A stretch of DNA of 64,000 nucleotides from NCBI GenBank assembly GCA_964653195.1, contig CAZZCX010000003.1:1-64000 (forward strand), in the 5' to 3' direction. Of the stretch, positions 1 to 8,713 are shown in pieces (the first letter of the stretch is position 1; each line of letters begins with the position of its first letter). Source of the stretch: CAYMDS01 sp964653195 (lineage in GTDB: Bacteria > Patescibacteriota > Microgenomatia > Levybacterales > UBA12049). Both the position numbers and the translations under genes were made by a program. Below the pieces are notes generated by a model. That model made no database searches. It was not told where the DNA came from and saw only the letters and a program-made list of their open reading frames with translations.

Positions 1-2
1 TA

Positions 3-65
3 ATTACTTATTTGTACGAAGTTTTTGCATATGATAGAGTCAAGGTATGCATGAAAAGAAGATGA
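3..65 (+). CDS. Possible 3' end of an upstream gene (partial)
   Basis: The third frame is open from the window edge to a TGA at 63-65 and would encode a tail reading ITYLYEVFAYDRVKV, then a short basic end. It overlaps the start of the next gene by 19 bases, as operon genes here often do. Only about 20 codons are visible, so neither the reality of the gene nor its family can be judged; a soluble partner of the MgtE membrane domain is one idea. Confidence 0.25.
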   Translation: MTYLYEVFAYDRVKVCMKRR

Positions 66-601
66 TTCTTGAGGATGATGCTAAAGAACCAATGAGTCTC
101 ATGTTAGAACATAGACTGCCCTGGTTAGTTATGGGGCTTTTGGGAGGTATTTTTGCCACCATACTTGCATCAAGATTTGAAGCAATACTAGAGAAAGATA
201 TAAGACTCGCATTTTTTATACCTATAATTGTGTATTTAGCTGATGCTGTAGGGACGCAGACTGAAGGTGTCTATATAGAAAATTTGACTCGAAGAAAAGT
301 CAATTTTTATGTTTATCTTTTTAAAGAATTTGTTTTGGCCAATATCATAGGAGGTTTGTTTGGAATCTGTATTGGGTTATTTGCTTTTTTTTGGCTTAAT
401 TCGGTGGAAGTGGCCTTCACTGTAGGGTATGCGATGTTTGTTACCATGGGTATCGCTCCGCTTCCTGCGTTAATTATCCCAACGATTTTATGGAAAGAAC
501 ATAAAGATCCGGTTATAGGCTCAGGGCCTTTCGTCACTGTGCTTCAGGATCTTCTTTCTCTTATGATTTACTTTTATATAGCGACAATAATAATCTTCTA
601 A
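47..601 (+). CDS. Stand-alone MgtE-type Mg2+ transporter membrane domain
   Basis: This 184-residue protein is only the integral membrane half of an MgtE/SLC41 magnesium channel. Hydrophobic segments are seen near residues 25-45, 55-70, 93-120, 124-148 and 165-184, and the family signature GSGPFVTVLQD followed by LLSLMIYFYIA is near the C-terminus. Full MgtE is about 450 residues with a cytoplasmic N domain and CBS pair; these are missing here. An in-frame TGA-TAG pair upstream rules out an N-terminal extension, and ATG 47 is the first start. The acidic residues of the pore helices cannot be assigned with certainty. Predicted role: divalent cation (Mg2+) uptake in the cytoplasmic membrane, perhaps as a homodimer or with a separate regulatory subunit encoded upstream. 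Confidence 0.85.
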   Translation: MHEKKMILEDDAKEPMSLMLEHRLPWLVMGLLGGIFATILASRFEAILEKDIRLAFFIPIIVYLADAVGTQTEGVYIENLTRRKVNFYVYLFKEFVLANIIGGLFGICIGLFAFFWLNSVEVAFTVGYAMFVTMGIAPLPALIIPTILWKEHKDPVIGSGPFVTVLQDLLSLMIYFYIATIIIF

Positions 602-617
602 GTTACTGATTATAGAA

Positions 618-752
618 CTAGCAGAATTCGCAGGTTTTGGATTTTTTCTTAACTGATTTTTTTTCTTTTAATACTTTTTTCGTTACGGATTTAGCTGTTT
701 TTTTACTATTTTTATTTTTACCATTACCGGTGATAAGTCCAAATATTCCCAT
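618..752 (-). CDS. Small lysine-rich protein with C-terminal CxxC
   Basis: A 44-codon reading frame runs from ATG 752 to TAG 618 on the minus strand. It starts MGIFGLITGNG, is followed by a stretch in which about half the residues are Lys, and ends SKTCEFC. The N-terminus is hydrophobic for about eight residues. The composition (Lys-rich, AAA/AAG) could arise by chance in AT-rich DNA, but the gap is otherwise empty and the terminal CEFC looks like a zinc- or thiol-binding tail. Function unknown. Confidence 0.4.
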   Translation of the reverse strand: MGIFGLITGNGKNKNSKKTAKSVTKKVLKEKKSVKKKSKTCEFC

Positions 753-837
753 ATAATTCACTTTACATTATAATTTTTCGTGTTGTCAATGTGTAGTTTT
801 ATCGTTTATAGTTAATACATAAATATAAATTAATAAT

Positions 838-925
838 TCAAAATTCAAAGGTCAAAATTACAGATAGAAAATAAAAAGTTTTGATTTTTGACTTGTGTTT
901 TTGAATTTTAACTTTTAAATTTGAA
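838..925. repeat. Seven-base periodic array, inverted arms
   Basis: Degenerate heptamers of the type TTCAAAA, TTCAAAG, GTCAAAA are followed by heptamers of opposite sense (TTTGAAT, TTTAACT, TTTAAAT, TTGAAAT), with GTCAAAA facing TTTTTGAC. It fills the space just before the P-type ATPase start. Similar arrays with other sequences occur in at least eight other gaps of this window. Confidence 0.6.
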
Positions 926-928
926 ATT

Positions 929-3607
929 ATGATAAATATAGAATCACCTCATTCCCTTTCCAAAGTTGAAGTATTAAAACAACTTCAAACATCTGATACC
1001 GGATTATCGACTGGTGAAGTAAAGAAGCGTTTGGAAGAATACGGACCAAATGTTCTTACCCAGAAGAATAAGACCTCCCCTTTCTCTATTCTTGTTTCGC
1101 AATTTAAAAATACTCTTACTCTTATACTTTTAGGCGCAGTTGGACTAGTACTATTTATTTATTTCTTTGGTGAAAGGCATACATCTGATTTGATAGAGGC
1201 AGGGCTTATTCTAGCAATTGTCTTAATGATCACATTTTTAGGATTTATTCAAGAATATAAGGCTGAAAAAGCATTAGAATCTCTTAAAAAATTGCTGGCT
1301 TTTAAAGCAAAAATAAAACGAGACGGGCATGAAGCAGAAATTGATGTAGCAGATATTGTTCCTGGTGATATTATCATCCTTGAAGAAGGTTTAAAGGTAC
1401 CCGCAGATATAAGGATGCTTGAAGTTATCAATCTACACGTAAATGAAGCATCGCTTACTGGTGAATCGCTTACAGTTGAAAAATCTGAAAGGGTTTTACT
1501 GGAAAAAACTCAAATAGCAGATCAAACAAATATGATTTTTGCTGGAACTGTTATTACTTCAGGTCGTGGAGTGGGTGTTGTGATACATACAGGAGATAAT
1601 ACAGAAATCGGTAAGATTGCAGGATTAGTCGCTGCTGAAAAAAATGAACCGACCCCAATTCAACAAAGGCTCGATGCTATAGGAAAGTCCATTGGATATA
1701 TCGTGGTTGGGGTTTGCGCATTTGTTTTTCTTTTTATATTTTTTCTAGCATCAGATTACGCAAATCTCCCATTTGCCCAAAAACTTATTGCCTCATTTAT
1801 TGCATCAGTTGCTCTAGCTGTTGCTGCTATTCCTGAAGGGTTGCCAGCTGTTGTAACCATTTCATTGGCAATTGGAACACAAAGAATGGCCAGAAAGCAG
1901 GCATTAATGAGGAAGCTTAATGCAGTTGAGACTTTGGGTTCAGTTGATGTAATTTGTTCTGATAAAACAGGTACTATGACAAAAAATGAAATGACAGTAA
2001 GAGAGCTATTTTTTAATAATGATCATTTTGTTGTGAGTGGAACTGGTTATGAATTAACTGGTGAAATATTAAAAAATAAAATAAGAATTGATCCATTGGA
2101 TGTGAAGCTGCTTATGGAAGCGGGAATGTATGCAAATAATGCACAAGTTGATGATTCCTCAATACTTGGAGACCCTACTGAAGTAGCGCTTTTAATTAGT
2201 GGAAAAAAAGCTGGATTCTTAAAAACTTTCGAGCGTGTGCATGAAATCCCTTTTACATCTGAACGTAAAATGATGTCAGTTGTAGTAAAAGATAAAGATA
2301 GGTATCTGTTATTTGTAAAAGGAGCACCTGAGATATTGATAAATCATTCAAGAAGTTTGTTTGAAAACAATAAATCGCGACAAATGCAGAAAGCAGATCG
2401 TGATAATCTTTCAAATCAAGCAGATGCAATGAATTCAAGAGCTTTAAGGAGTTTGGGTTTTGCATATAGGGAATTAACGAAAAAGGAATATGAAAGCTTA
2501 AAGAAAGATGATAAGAAACTTGAATCGGATTTAATTTTTTTAGGACTACAGGGTATGATTGATCCGCCTCGCGATGAAGTGAAGCCACTTATTGAGAAAT
2601 GTAAAGCTTCAGGTATTCGGGTTATCATGATTACAGGCGATCATGAAGTAACGGCGCGTGCTGTGGCCAATGAAATCGGAATAATCGGAGAATCAATTGC
2701 TGGAAATATTGTGGATGAAATGAATGATGAGGAATTTATAAAAACCGTTGAGAAAATTAGTATTTATGCACGAGTGAACCCTAGTACGAAAATGAAAATC
2801 GTAAATGCACTTAAGAAAAACGGACATATTGTTGCCATGACTGGAGATGGTGTAAATGATGCGCCTGCTATGAAGAAGGCTGATATAGGTATAGCTATGG
2901 GAATTACTGGAACTGATGTCGCGAAAGAAGCCTCCGATATGGTGCTTCTAGATGACAAATTTTCCACCATAGTTCATGCAATAGAAGAAGGAAGAGGTAT
3001 TTTTCAGAATATAAGAAAATTCGTACAGTATCTTTTATCTTGTAACATCGGTGAAGTAATCCTTATTTTTACCGGTGTTTTATTATTTAGAGATTTACCG
3101 CTAACTGCCACAATGTTGTTATGGATAAATGTCGTAACGGATGGTTTACCGGCTGTTGCTTTAGGGATGGATCAACCAGAAGAAAATATTATGAAATTAT
3201 CTCCAAAAAAGTTTCAGACTGAAATAATCACTAAGAAATTATGGATTGAAATGACTGCTTTCGGCGCTTTACTTACTGTAGCTATATTGGGACTTTATTA
3301 TTACAATCTTATTCATGAAAATTCTATTGAGGCCAAAGGAGCAGCATTTATAGCTATAGCATTTTTTGAATTGGTATATTTATTTATAATTCGAGCAAAT
3401 TATGGTACTCGCTTTTTTTCAAATAAGTGGTTATGGATAGCAATTATAGTAACAATGGTAATGCAGGTAGCTATTGTTTATACTCCTTTTCTTGCCGGAC
3501 TATTTGAGGTAAGACATATAGATCTTTTTGATTGGGTTTATATTTTGACTGCAAGTATTGTAATGTGGATATTATTTAGTTTATTCAAAAAATACCTAAT
3601 AATATAG
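929..3607 (+). CDS. Ca2+-type P-type ATPase (P2A family)
   Basis: Cation-pumping P-type ATPase of 892 residues in the cytoplasmic membrane. Visible parts: cation ATPase N-terminal domain (1-70), actuator TGES at 177-180, phosphorylation site DKTGT with Asp345, and hinge TGDGVNDAP around 638. The M4 motif AAIPEGLP, the M5 motif NIGEVILIF and the M6 motif NVVTDGLPAVALG keep the residues that in SERCA bind Ca2+ (Glu of PEGLP, Asn/Glu of M5, Asn/Thr/Asp of M6). This makes calcium export more likely than Na+ or Mn2+, although PacL-like pumps for Mn2+ look similar. The C-terminal membrane domain is complete. The start ATG 929 has no clear Shine-Dalgarno sequence, only the A/T-rich heptad array before it. 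It follows the Mg2+ transporter gene and may form a cation homeostasis block with it. Confidence 0.92.
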   Translation: MINIESPHSLSKVEVLKQLQTSDTGLSTGEVKKRLEEYGPNVLTQKNKTSPFSILVSQFKNTLTLILLGAVGLVLFIYFFGERHTSDLIEAGLILAIVLMITFLGFIQEYKAEKALESLKKLLAFKAKIKRDGHEAEIDVADIVPGDIIILEEGLKVPADIRMLEVINLHVNEASLTGESLTVEKSERVLLEKTQIADQTNMIFAGTVITSGRGVGVVIHTGDNTEIGKIAGLVAAEKNEPTPIQQRLDAIGKSIGYIVVGVCAFVFLFIFFLASDYANLPFAQKLIASFIASVALAVAAIPEGLPAVVTISLAIGTQRMARKQALMRKLNAVETLGSVDVICSDKTGTMTKNEMTVRELFFNNDHFVVSGTGYELTGEILKNKIRIDPLDVKLLMEAGMYANNAQVDDSSILGDPTEVALLISGKKAGFLKTFERVHEIPFTSERKMMSVVVKDKDRYLLFVKGAPEILINHSRSLFENNKSRQMQKADRDNLSNQADAMNSRALRSLGFAYRELTKKEYESLKKDDKKLESDLIFLGLQGMIDPPRDEVKPLIEKCKASGIRVIMITGDHEVTARAVANEIGIIGESIAGNIVDEMNDEEFIKTVEKISIYARVNPSTKMKIVNALKKNGHIVAMTGDGVNDAPAMKKADIGIAMGITGTDVAKEASDMVLLDDKFSTIVHAIEEGRGIFQNIRKFVQYLLSCNIGEVILIFTGVLLFRDLPLTATMLLWINVVTDGLPAVALGMDQPEENIMKLSPKKFQTEIITKKLWIEMTAFGALLTVAILGLYYYNLIHENSIEAKGAAFIAIAFFELVYLFIIRANYGTRFFSNKWLWIAIIVTMVMQVAIVYTPFLAGLFEVRHIDLFDWVYILTASIVMWILFSLFKKYLII

Positions 3608-3653
3608 TAATTTGGTATTTATTCTTGTTGCTTAAACCGAATTAAATAAATGC

Positions 3654-4412
3654 TTGCTAACATTATACAAAATACTTTATCCTATTATTATGGTTGGATT
3701 AGATGAGCAGATTTCTTCATATTCCTTTATAGTTGTCGGTTATGCCATTTTGCTTCTTATCGGACTTTCTATAATTTCAATTCGCCTAAAACATCCCTCT
3801 AAATTAATGAAAAAGGTATTATTTGGAACAATAGTTTTAGTTACCGTTTTACCTACATTCTTTTTGTCTGGATCGACAATTTATCTTAATTCAATCTCCG
3901 ATAGTAAAGGTCCGGTTCATTGGCATGCTGATTTTGAGATATGGAAATGCGGTGAAGAAATTGAGCTAATCGATCCTAAGGGTTTATCTAATAAAATTGG
4001 TACAAATGTTCTCCATGAACATAATGATAAAAGAATACACCTTGAAGGAGTAGTACTTGAAAGTAATGATGCAAGTTTAGGAAAATTTTTTAAAGTTATC
4101 GGAGGTAGTTTGTTAAATGGCCGCCTTATAGTACCTATAGAAAATGGGGTTGCCGTATTAGAAAACGGAGCATGTGAGAATCAGCCAGAAAGTCAACTAC
4201 AGATTTTTGTATATAAGACAGATGACATGGGGTATTATAAGCAGGAAAAACTAATAAAGCCACAAGCATATATTATTTCTCCATATGGCAGTGTGCCCAG
4301 GGGAGATTGTGTGATCGCAGAGCTTGATGTGTATAAAGACAGGACAGATAAAATGTGTCAAAGTTACCAGGCAGCTATCCAAGCTGGAAAACTGAAGGGA
4401 GAACGGGAATAA
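3654..4412 (+). CDS. Membrane protein with His-rich extracytoplasmic domain
   Basis: I do not recognise a named family. The protein (252 residues from a TTG at 3654; ATG 3690 is an equally good start) has two hydrophobic segments near 23-43 and 58-83, then an outside domain of about 165 residues. That domain carries clustered histidines: GPVHWHADFEIW, LHEHND and RIHLEG, plus three scattered cysteines. HxH patterns like these often bind copper or zinc. It lies between a cation ATPase and a CcdA/disulfide-reductase pair, so a role in metal handling or outside thiol chemistry is a reasonable guess, but only a guess. Confidence 0.7.
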   Translation: MLTLYKILYPIIMVGLDEQISSYSFIVVGYAILLLIGLSIISIRLKHPSKLMKKVLFGTIVLVTVLPTFFLSGSTIYLNSISDSKGPVHWHADFEIWKCGEEIELIDPKGLSNKIGTNVLHEHNDKRIHLEGVVLESNDASLGKFFKVIGGSLLNGRLIVPIENGVAVLENGACENQPESQLQIFVYKTDDMGYYKQEKLIKPQAYIISPYGSVPRGDCVIAELDVYKDRTDKMCQSYQAAIQAGKLKGERE

Positions 4413-4500
4413 GATATTAAGAAATTGGGATATTAAGATATTATGTGAATATTTTTTGTTTACTTTATATCTTTATATCTTAGTATCTTAGTATTATTGT
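4413..4500. repeat. Short periodic repeats in the gap before ccdA
   Basis: The gap holds GATATTAA-type units (two or three copies with spacing) and, after a T-rich spacer, TATCTTAG units in tandem (TATATCTTAGTATCTTAG). The two halves are partly complementary. The period here is eight rather than seven bases. No gene is seen in it. Confidence 0.5.
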
Positions 4501-4513
4501 ATCCTTAAACTTT

Positions 4514-5218
4514 ATGGACTTACACTTACCCACATTATCAATAGTTGTTGGATCGGCTGCAATTGATTCTATAAATCCTTGCGCTATAGGTGTTTTGATT
4601 CTTATGATATCAGTTGTGATGAGCGGTAAAGGTTCTGCTCGTAGACTTCTATTTCTTGGCGGTCTGTATATTTTAGCGATTTTTATGACTTACTTATTGG
4701 CTGGCTTAGGTTTAGTCTACTTTTTGTCAAGCGTTCCTTTATTTGTTGCTGAGTATTTATCTCTCGGAGTGGGTGCGTTAATTATCTTTGCAGGACTTCT
4801 TGAGATAAAAGATTTTTTCTGGTACGGAAAAGGAATATCTCTACAAATTCCACCATATTTTGCTGAGAAAATTCATACTTATTCCAAAAATGTTACTGTA
4901 CCCGGGGTGATTTTTCTCGGTTCATTTATCGCTGCTGTAGAGCTACCTTGTACAGGAGCTCCATATCTGGCGATTATTACAATGCTTTCTTTGAACTTTA
5001 ACTTAGCAGCATTTCTAATGCTTGTAGTATATAACATTGTTTTTGTAATGCCTTTGATAATAATTCTAATATTAGTAGCAGCAGGAACTAAGGTGGACGT
5101 TATCAAAAATTGGAAACAAGCAAACAAAGGATATATGCGCTTCGCTATGGGAGGAATGCTCATTCTTCTTGGGTGGTTGTTGATTTTAATCGCCAACGGC
5201 ACAATTAATTTTGGTTAA
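4514..5218 (+). CDS. ccdA: CcdA/DsbD-like thiol electron transporter
   Basis: CcdA-type membrane protein of 234 residues with six hydrophobic segments. It carries the two family cysteines in matching helices: NPCA (Cys23) in the first and ELPCTGAPY (Cys146) in the fourth. Proteins of this family move reducing power from cytoplasmic thioredoxin to thiol proteins outside the membrane. The next gene starts two bases after this one ends and encodes a FAD disulfide reductase, so the pair may supply and export electrons together (inference). No thioredoxin-fold partner is encoded beside it, unlike many CcdA loci. Confidence 0.88.
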   Translation: MDLHLPTLSIVVGSAAIDSINPCAIGVLILMISVVMSGKGSARRLLFLGGLYILAIFMTYLLAGLGLVYFLSSVPLFVAEYLSLGVGALIIFAGLLEIKDFFWYGKGISLQIPPYFAEKIHTYSKNVTVPGVIFLGSFIAAVELPCTGAPYLAIITMLSLNFNLAAFLMLVVYNIVFVMPLIIILILVAAGTKVDVIKNWKQANKGYMRFAMGGMLILLGWLLILIANGTINFG

Positions 5219-5220
5219 TT

Positions 5221-6591
5221 ATGCTCCAAAAAAACAAATATGATTTCGATTTAATTGTTATAGGTTCTGGTGCCGGTGGAAGTGTAGGCGCCCATTATGC
5301 AGCCTCACTTGGAAAACGTGTTGCTATCTTTGAAACAGGTGCAATAGGTGGTGAATGTCCGAATTTCGCCTGTGTTCCTACAAAGGCTTTGCTTCATGCA
5401 GCTAATCTTTATCAGCAGGTTAAAAGCTCATCTCTTTTCGGAATAGAAAGTCAAAAAGTTGAAATTGATTATTCTAAAATACATGCTTGGAAAAATCTAG
5501 TCGTTACTCGTACTGGGGCAGCGCACGGAAAAGAGTCATTTGAGAAAAGTAAAATCAAGATATTTGAGCATAAAGCTGAATTTATTTCTTCACATGAAAT
5601 AAAAGCATCAGATAAGATATATTCTGCGCGTAATTTTCTATTGGCCACAGGATCAAAGGTGTTTATACCCAATATTCCCGGTCTTATTGAATCAGGATAT
5701 ATTACTTTTAAGAAAGCTGTAAATTTCACACGTCTCCCCTCCTCTATTCTTATTTTCGGGGGAGGCGCAGTAGGCTGTGAGATGGCGCATTTATTTCGTT
5801 CATTAGGTGTGAAGGTTACACTTGTTAATCGGTCAGAAAGAATTTTGAGTAAAGAAGATAAAGAAGTTTCGGATCTCGTAGATGCGCTATTTAGATCCGA
5901 AGGAATTTCAATATTTACTAATACTTCAATAATTAAAGTGGAAAAAAGAGGAGAGAAAAAGTTAGTTACTTTAAAAGGTAAAGGCGATGAACATCGTCAT
6001 GAATTTGAAGAAATAGTTATATCAACAGGAAAGGTACCCGTATTAGATTTCTCACCCGAAAAAGCGGGAATAGAAGTAATAGATGGTAAACTTAAAGTAA
6101 ATAGATTCCTGCAGACAACAGCACTTAATATCTTTGCAGCTGGCGATGTTATTGGACCATATCTCTTTACTCACACCGGATATTATCAAAGCTACATTGC
6201 TGCTAAAAATGCTTTTTCATATAAAATGACAATTCCGGATTACAGATCTGTTCCTCGGTGTGTATTTATTCATCCCGAGGTGGCATCAGTCGGTATGTCT
6301 GAAGAAGAATTGAAAAATAAAGGCATAAAGTACAAGAAGGGAATTGTGGGAATCGCTGTAGTGGGACGTGCAAATACCAGCAATGAAATGGATGGATTTG
6401 TAAAAGTAATAACTGATAAGCAGGGTGTTATCCTAGGAGGTTCAATTATCGCTCCATCTGCAGGTGAGATGATTCATGAACTTGCACTAGCAGTAAAATT
6501 AAGAGTGAAAGCAGCGATACTCGCCGATATGCCACATGTCTACCCTACTTTCTCAGAAGCGATAAAAATAGCCTGTAGTAATATATTATAA
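5221..6591 (+). CDS. Pyridine nucleotide-disulfide oxidoreductase (Lpd/MerA-like)
   Basis: A 456-residue FAD enzyme of the dihydrolipoamide dehydrogenase/mercuric reductase family. It has the N-terminal FAD site VIGSGAGG (14-20), the redox-active Cys46-x4-Cys51 in GGECPNFACVPTK, the NAD(P) site GGGAVGCEMA, the second FAD motif IFAAGDV, and a complete C-terminal dimer domain with HVYPTFSEA in place of the classical HPTxSE. The CPNFAC spacing is that of the family, but the loop sequence differs from both Lpd (CLNxGC) and glutathione reductase. No vicinal C-terminal cysteine pair typical of MerA is present, so mercury reduction is unlikely. The substrate is unknown; the two-base gap after ccdA suggests a shared thiol pathway. 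Confidence 0.85.
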   Translation: MLQKNKYDFDLIVIGSGAGGSVGAHYAASLGKRVAIFETGAIGGECPNFACVPTKALLHAANLYQQVKSSSLFGIESQKVEIDYSKIHAWKNLVVTRTGAAHGKESFEKSKIKIFEHKAEFISSHEIKASDKIYSARNFLLATGSKVFIPNIPGLIESGYITFKKAVNFTRLPSSILIFGGGAVGCEMAHLFRSLGVKVTLVNRSERILSKEDKEVSDLVDALFRSEGISIFTNTSIIKVEKRGEKKLVTLKGKGDEHRHEFEEIVISTGKVPVLDFSPEKAGIEVIDGKLKVNRFLQTTALNIFAAGDVIGPYLFTHTGYYQSYIAAKNAFSYKMTIPDYRSVPRCVFIHPEVASVGMSEEELKNKGIKYKKGIVGIAVVGRANTSNEMDGFVKVITDKQGVILGGSIIAPSAGEMIHELALAVKLRVKAAILADMPHVYPTFSEAIKIACSNIL

Positions 6592-6648
6592 CATCCAAAA
6601 CCTCAAATTATTTGCAATATCGAAGCTAAGAGGCTAAAATACTCCTCT

Positions 6649-7995
6649 ATGGATAGCTGGTTTATTCCCATTAGGCTTATTATCTCATTTTTGCTTGGTG
6701 CAGTTATAGGACTTGAGCGCGAGATAAATGAAAAGAAAGTAATGAGAAAAGGCACCAGGCCTCAAGCGGTATTAGGTCTTCGAAGTTTCTCAATCATTAC
6801 TTCAATGGGTACTATAATTGGATTGTTATATACCGATTATCAGGGAATTTCGCTCTTACTTACAGCCGGAATTCTGATTTTATTTATTGTATTTTACGGA
6901 ATAGATACAACTATATCTAAAGATACTGGTATTACGACTGAGTTAGCGATGATTTACAGTTTCTTGATTGGTATTTTATTAGCATTTCATTTGATATCGG
7001 TTCAGATAATTATCGCTTTAACTGTGGTTTTTATATTAATATTGTCCAGAAAGCGAAATATAAAAGATGTAGTCGACGATATCAGAAGATCGGAGCTGGA
7101 TGCTTTCATTGGGTTTGCCATAATAGCTTTAGTCATACTCCCCTTTTTACCAAATAAATCATATTCACTTACAGATTTCGGTGGGATATTAAACAGCTTA
7201 AAATCATTTGGTATAAATCTTGATCGGATTGCGGATATAAATCTTGTTAACCCTTTCAGTTTATGGTTTACAGTGGCTCTAATAACTGGTGTTGACATGG
7301 TCGGTTACGTTTTAGAACGGACAATAGGACAGAAGAAGGGTTGGTTGCTCGCAAGTCTAGCGGGAGGATTTGTATCTTCCACTGCAACATCGATTACTCT
7401 TGCACAACAAAGCAAGACCTCAAAAGTTTATTACTATCTACTTTCCGCAGCAGTTATCGCAAATATGGCAAGTTTTGTCCAGATCGTATTACTTATTGTT
7501 CCAATTAATACGGTTTTTGCAGCAAAGTTACTTCCTTCCATTATATCTATGCTTATTGTAGCTTTGCTTATTTCTCTATATTTCTTAAGAACTAAAGAAA
7601 AATCTAGGAGTAAGCTTAGAAGTACTTTTAAGAAAGGAACACAGCATGAGATATTTGAGTTCGGTTCAGCATTAAGATTCGCGTTAATGTATCTAACAAT
7701 TGGTATTATTTCAAAAATTGTTCTTGAGTTTTTTGGTGGAACTGCATTTCTATTTACAGTTGCTATAGGTGCTATAGCCGGATTAGATGCAGTAATGATT
7801 AATACTGCTCAGCTCGCAGGTGAAAGATTAGATTTTTCTCTTGCAGTCTTGGCTTTTGTCATTGCCAATGCTGTGAATTTAATCGGTAAAGCTTTTTATA
7901 GCTTTTTGCAAGGGAGTCTTGATTATTCTTTTAAATTTACAGCTGCTATGGCTTTAATTATTGCCTCAAGTTTAATTGGTCTTTTTTTTATCTAG
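6649..7995 (+). CDS. MgtC/SapB plus DUF4010 membrane protein
   Basis: Membrane protein of 448 residues with about twelve hydrophobic segments. The N-terminal third has the MgtC signature GAVIGLEREINEK followed by RPQAVLGLRSFSIIT; the C-terminal two thirds match the DUF4010 membrane domain, including WLLASLAGGFVSSTATSITLAQQS. Proteins of this architecture are widespread and poorly characterised. A link to Mg2+ stress is known for MgtC itself but not for this fusion. It closes a run of five membrane or redox genes on the plus strand. The next gene is convergent and starts one base after the stop. Confidence 0.85.
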   Translation: MDSWFIPIRLIISFLLGAVIGLEREINEKKVMRKGTRPQAVLGLRSFSIITSMGTIIGLLYTDYQGISLLLTAGILILFIVFYGIDTTISKDTGITTELAMIYSFLIGILLAFHLISVQIIIALTVVFILILSRKRNIKDVVDDIRRSELDAFIGFAIIALVILPFLPNKSYSLTDFGGILNSLKSFGINLDRIADINLVNPFSLWFTVALITGVDMVGYVLERTIGQKKGWLLASLAGGFVSSTATSITLAQQSKTSKVYYYLLSAAVIANMASFVQIVLLIVPINTVFAAKLLPSIISMLIVALLISLYFLRTKEKSRSKLRSTFKKGTQHEIFEFGSALRFALMYLTIGIISKIVLEFFGGTAFLFTVAIGAIAGLDAVMINTAQLAGERLDFSLAVLAFVIANAVNLIGKAFYSFLQGSLDYSFKFTAAMALIIASSLIGLFFI

Positions 7996-7996
7996 T

Positions 7997-8713
7997 TTAG
8001 CTAATCGCTAGAAATAGGTTTTCTAATGACATTCTAACGTTTATATTTGTAGCTTTTACTTCTTGATAGGTTTTTTGAAACTCTTTAATAAAAAGTTTGT
8101 AAATCTTTATATTCTCATCAGATTTTTCTAGTATTGAAGTAATAATTATGTTTCTAAGAATTAAGATCATATTTTCTATCCATACAGTTACTTCCTCTTT
8201 ATTCTTTGCCATCAATTCGGCAAACGCAAGTCTTTCAGAAATTGTCATAGTTCGTAGATTCACTATTTGATTAGTTAATTTATCTATTTCAGTTTGCGAA
8301 AGAGACTCTTTATTTTCTAGCTCAATTAAACTGCAACGTGAAATAATTGTTGAGATGAAAGCTTCTTTGGTGTTAGAAGTTAAGATAATTAATGTATTAC
8401 CTGGTGGTTCTTCTAAAATTTTAAGCATCGCATTTTGAGCTTCAACAGTAAGTAAATGGGAATTACAAATTATTACAGCTTTTTGTGTTCCGTAAATTGG
8501 TTTTAAGTATAATTTCTTTTTGAGCTTCTTTATATCTTCAACTCCAATTGAATTCTTAGTTTTTTTATCATCATTTATTATATTTATTGTATTATCAAAA
8601 ACAGATACATCAGCATCTGAGATAGTTTGAATTAAGCAAAGATTTCTTGCATAATCTAAGCTCTCTTTTGTATTTTTAGATATTATTAATATACTATGCA
8701 TTTTTATGTTCAT
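7997..8713 (-). CDS. holB: DNA polymerase III delta-prime subunit-like
   Basis: The 238-residue protein resembles the N-terminal region of the clamp-loader delta-prime subunit. Recognisable parts are SIGVEDIKKLKKKLYLKP, KAVIICNSHLLTVEAQNAMLKILEEPPGNTLIILTS and the sensor region STIISRC. No Walker A motif is visible, as expected for delta-prime proteins that no longer bind ATP. It would act in the clamp loader that places the beta clamp on DNA. The zinc module and most of the collar domain of larger homologues are short or absent. It overlaps the preceding glycoside hydrolase gene by 20 bases; Met5 (start 8701) is an alternative start that would still overlap by 8. Confidence 0.8.
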   Translation of the reverse strand: MNIKMHSILIISKNTKESLDYARNLCLIQTISDADVSVFDNTINIINDDKKTKNSIGVEDIKKLKKKLYLKPIYGTQKAVIICNSHLLTVEAQNAMLKILEEPPGNTLIILTSNTKEAFISTIISRCSLIELENKESLSQTEIDKLTNQIVNLRTMTISERLAFAELMAKNKEEVTVWIENMILILRNIIITSILEKSDENIKIYKLFIKEFQKTYQEVKATNINVRMSLENLFLAIS

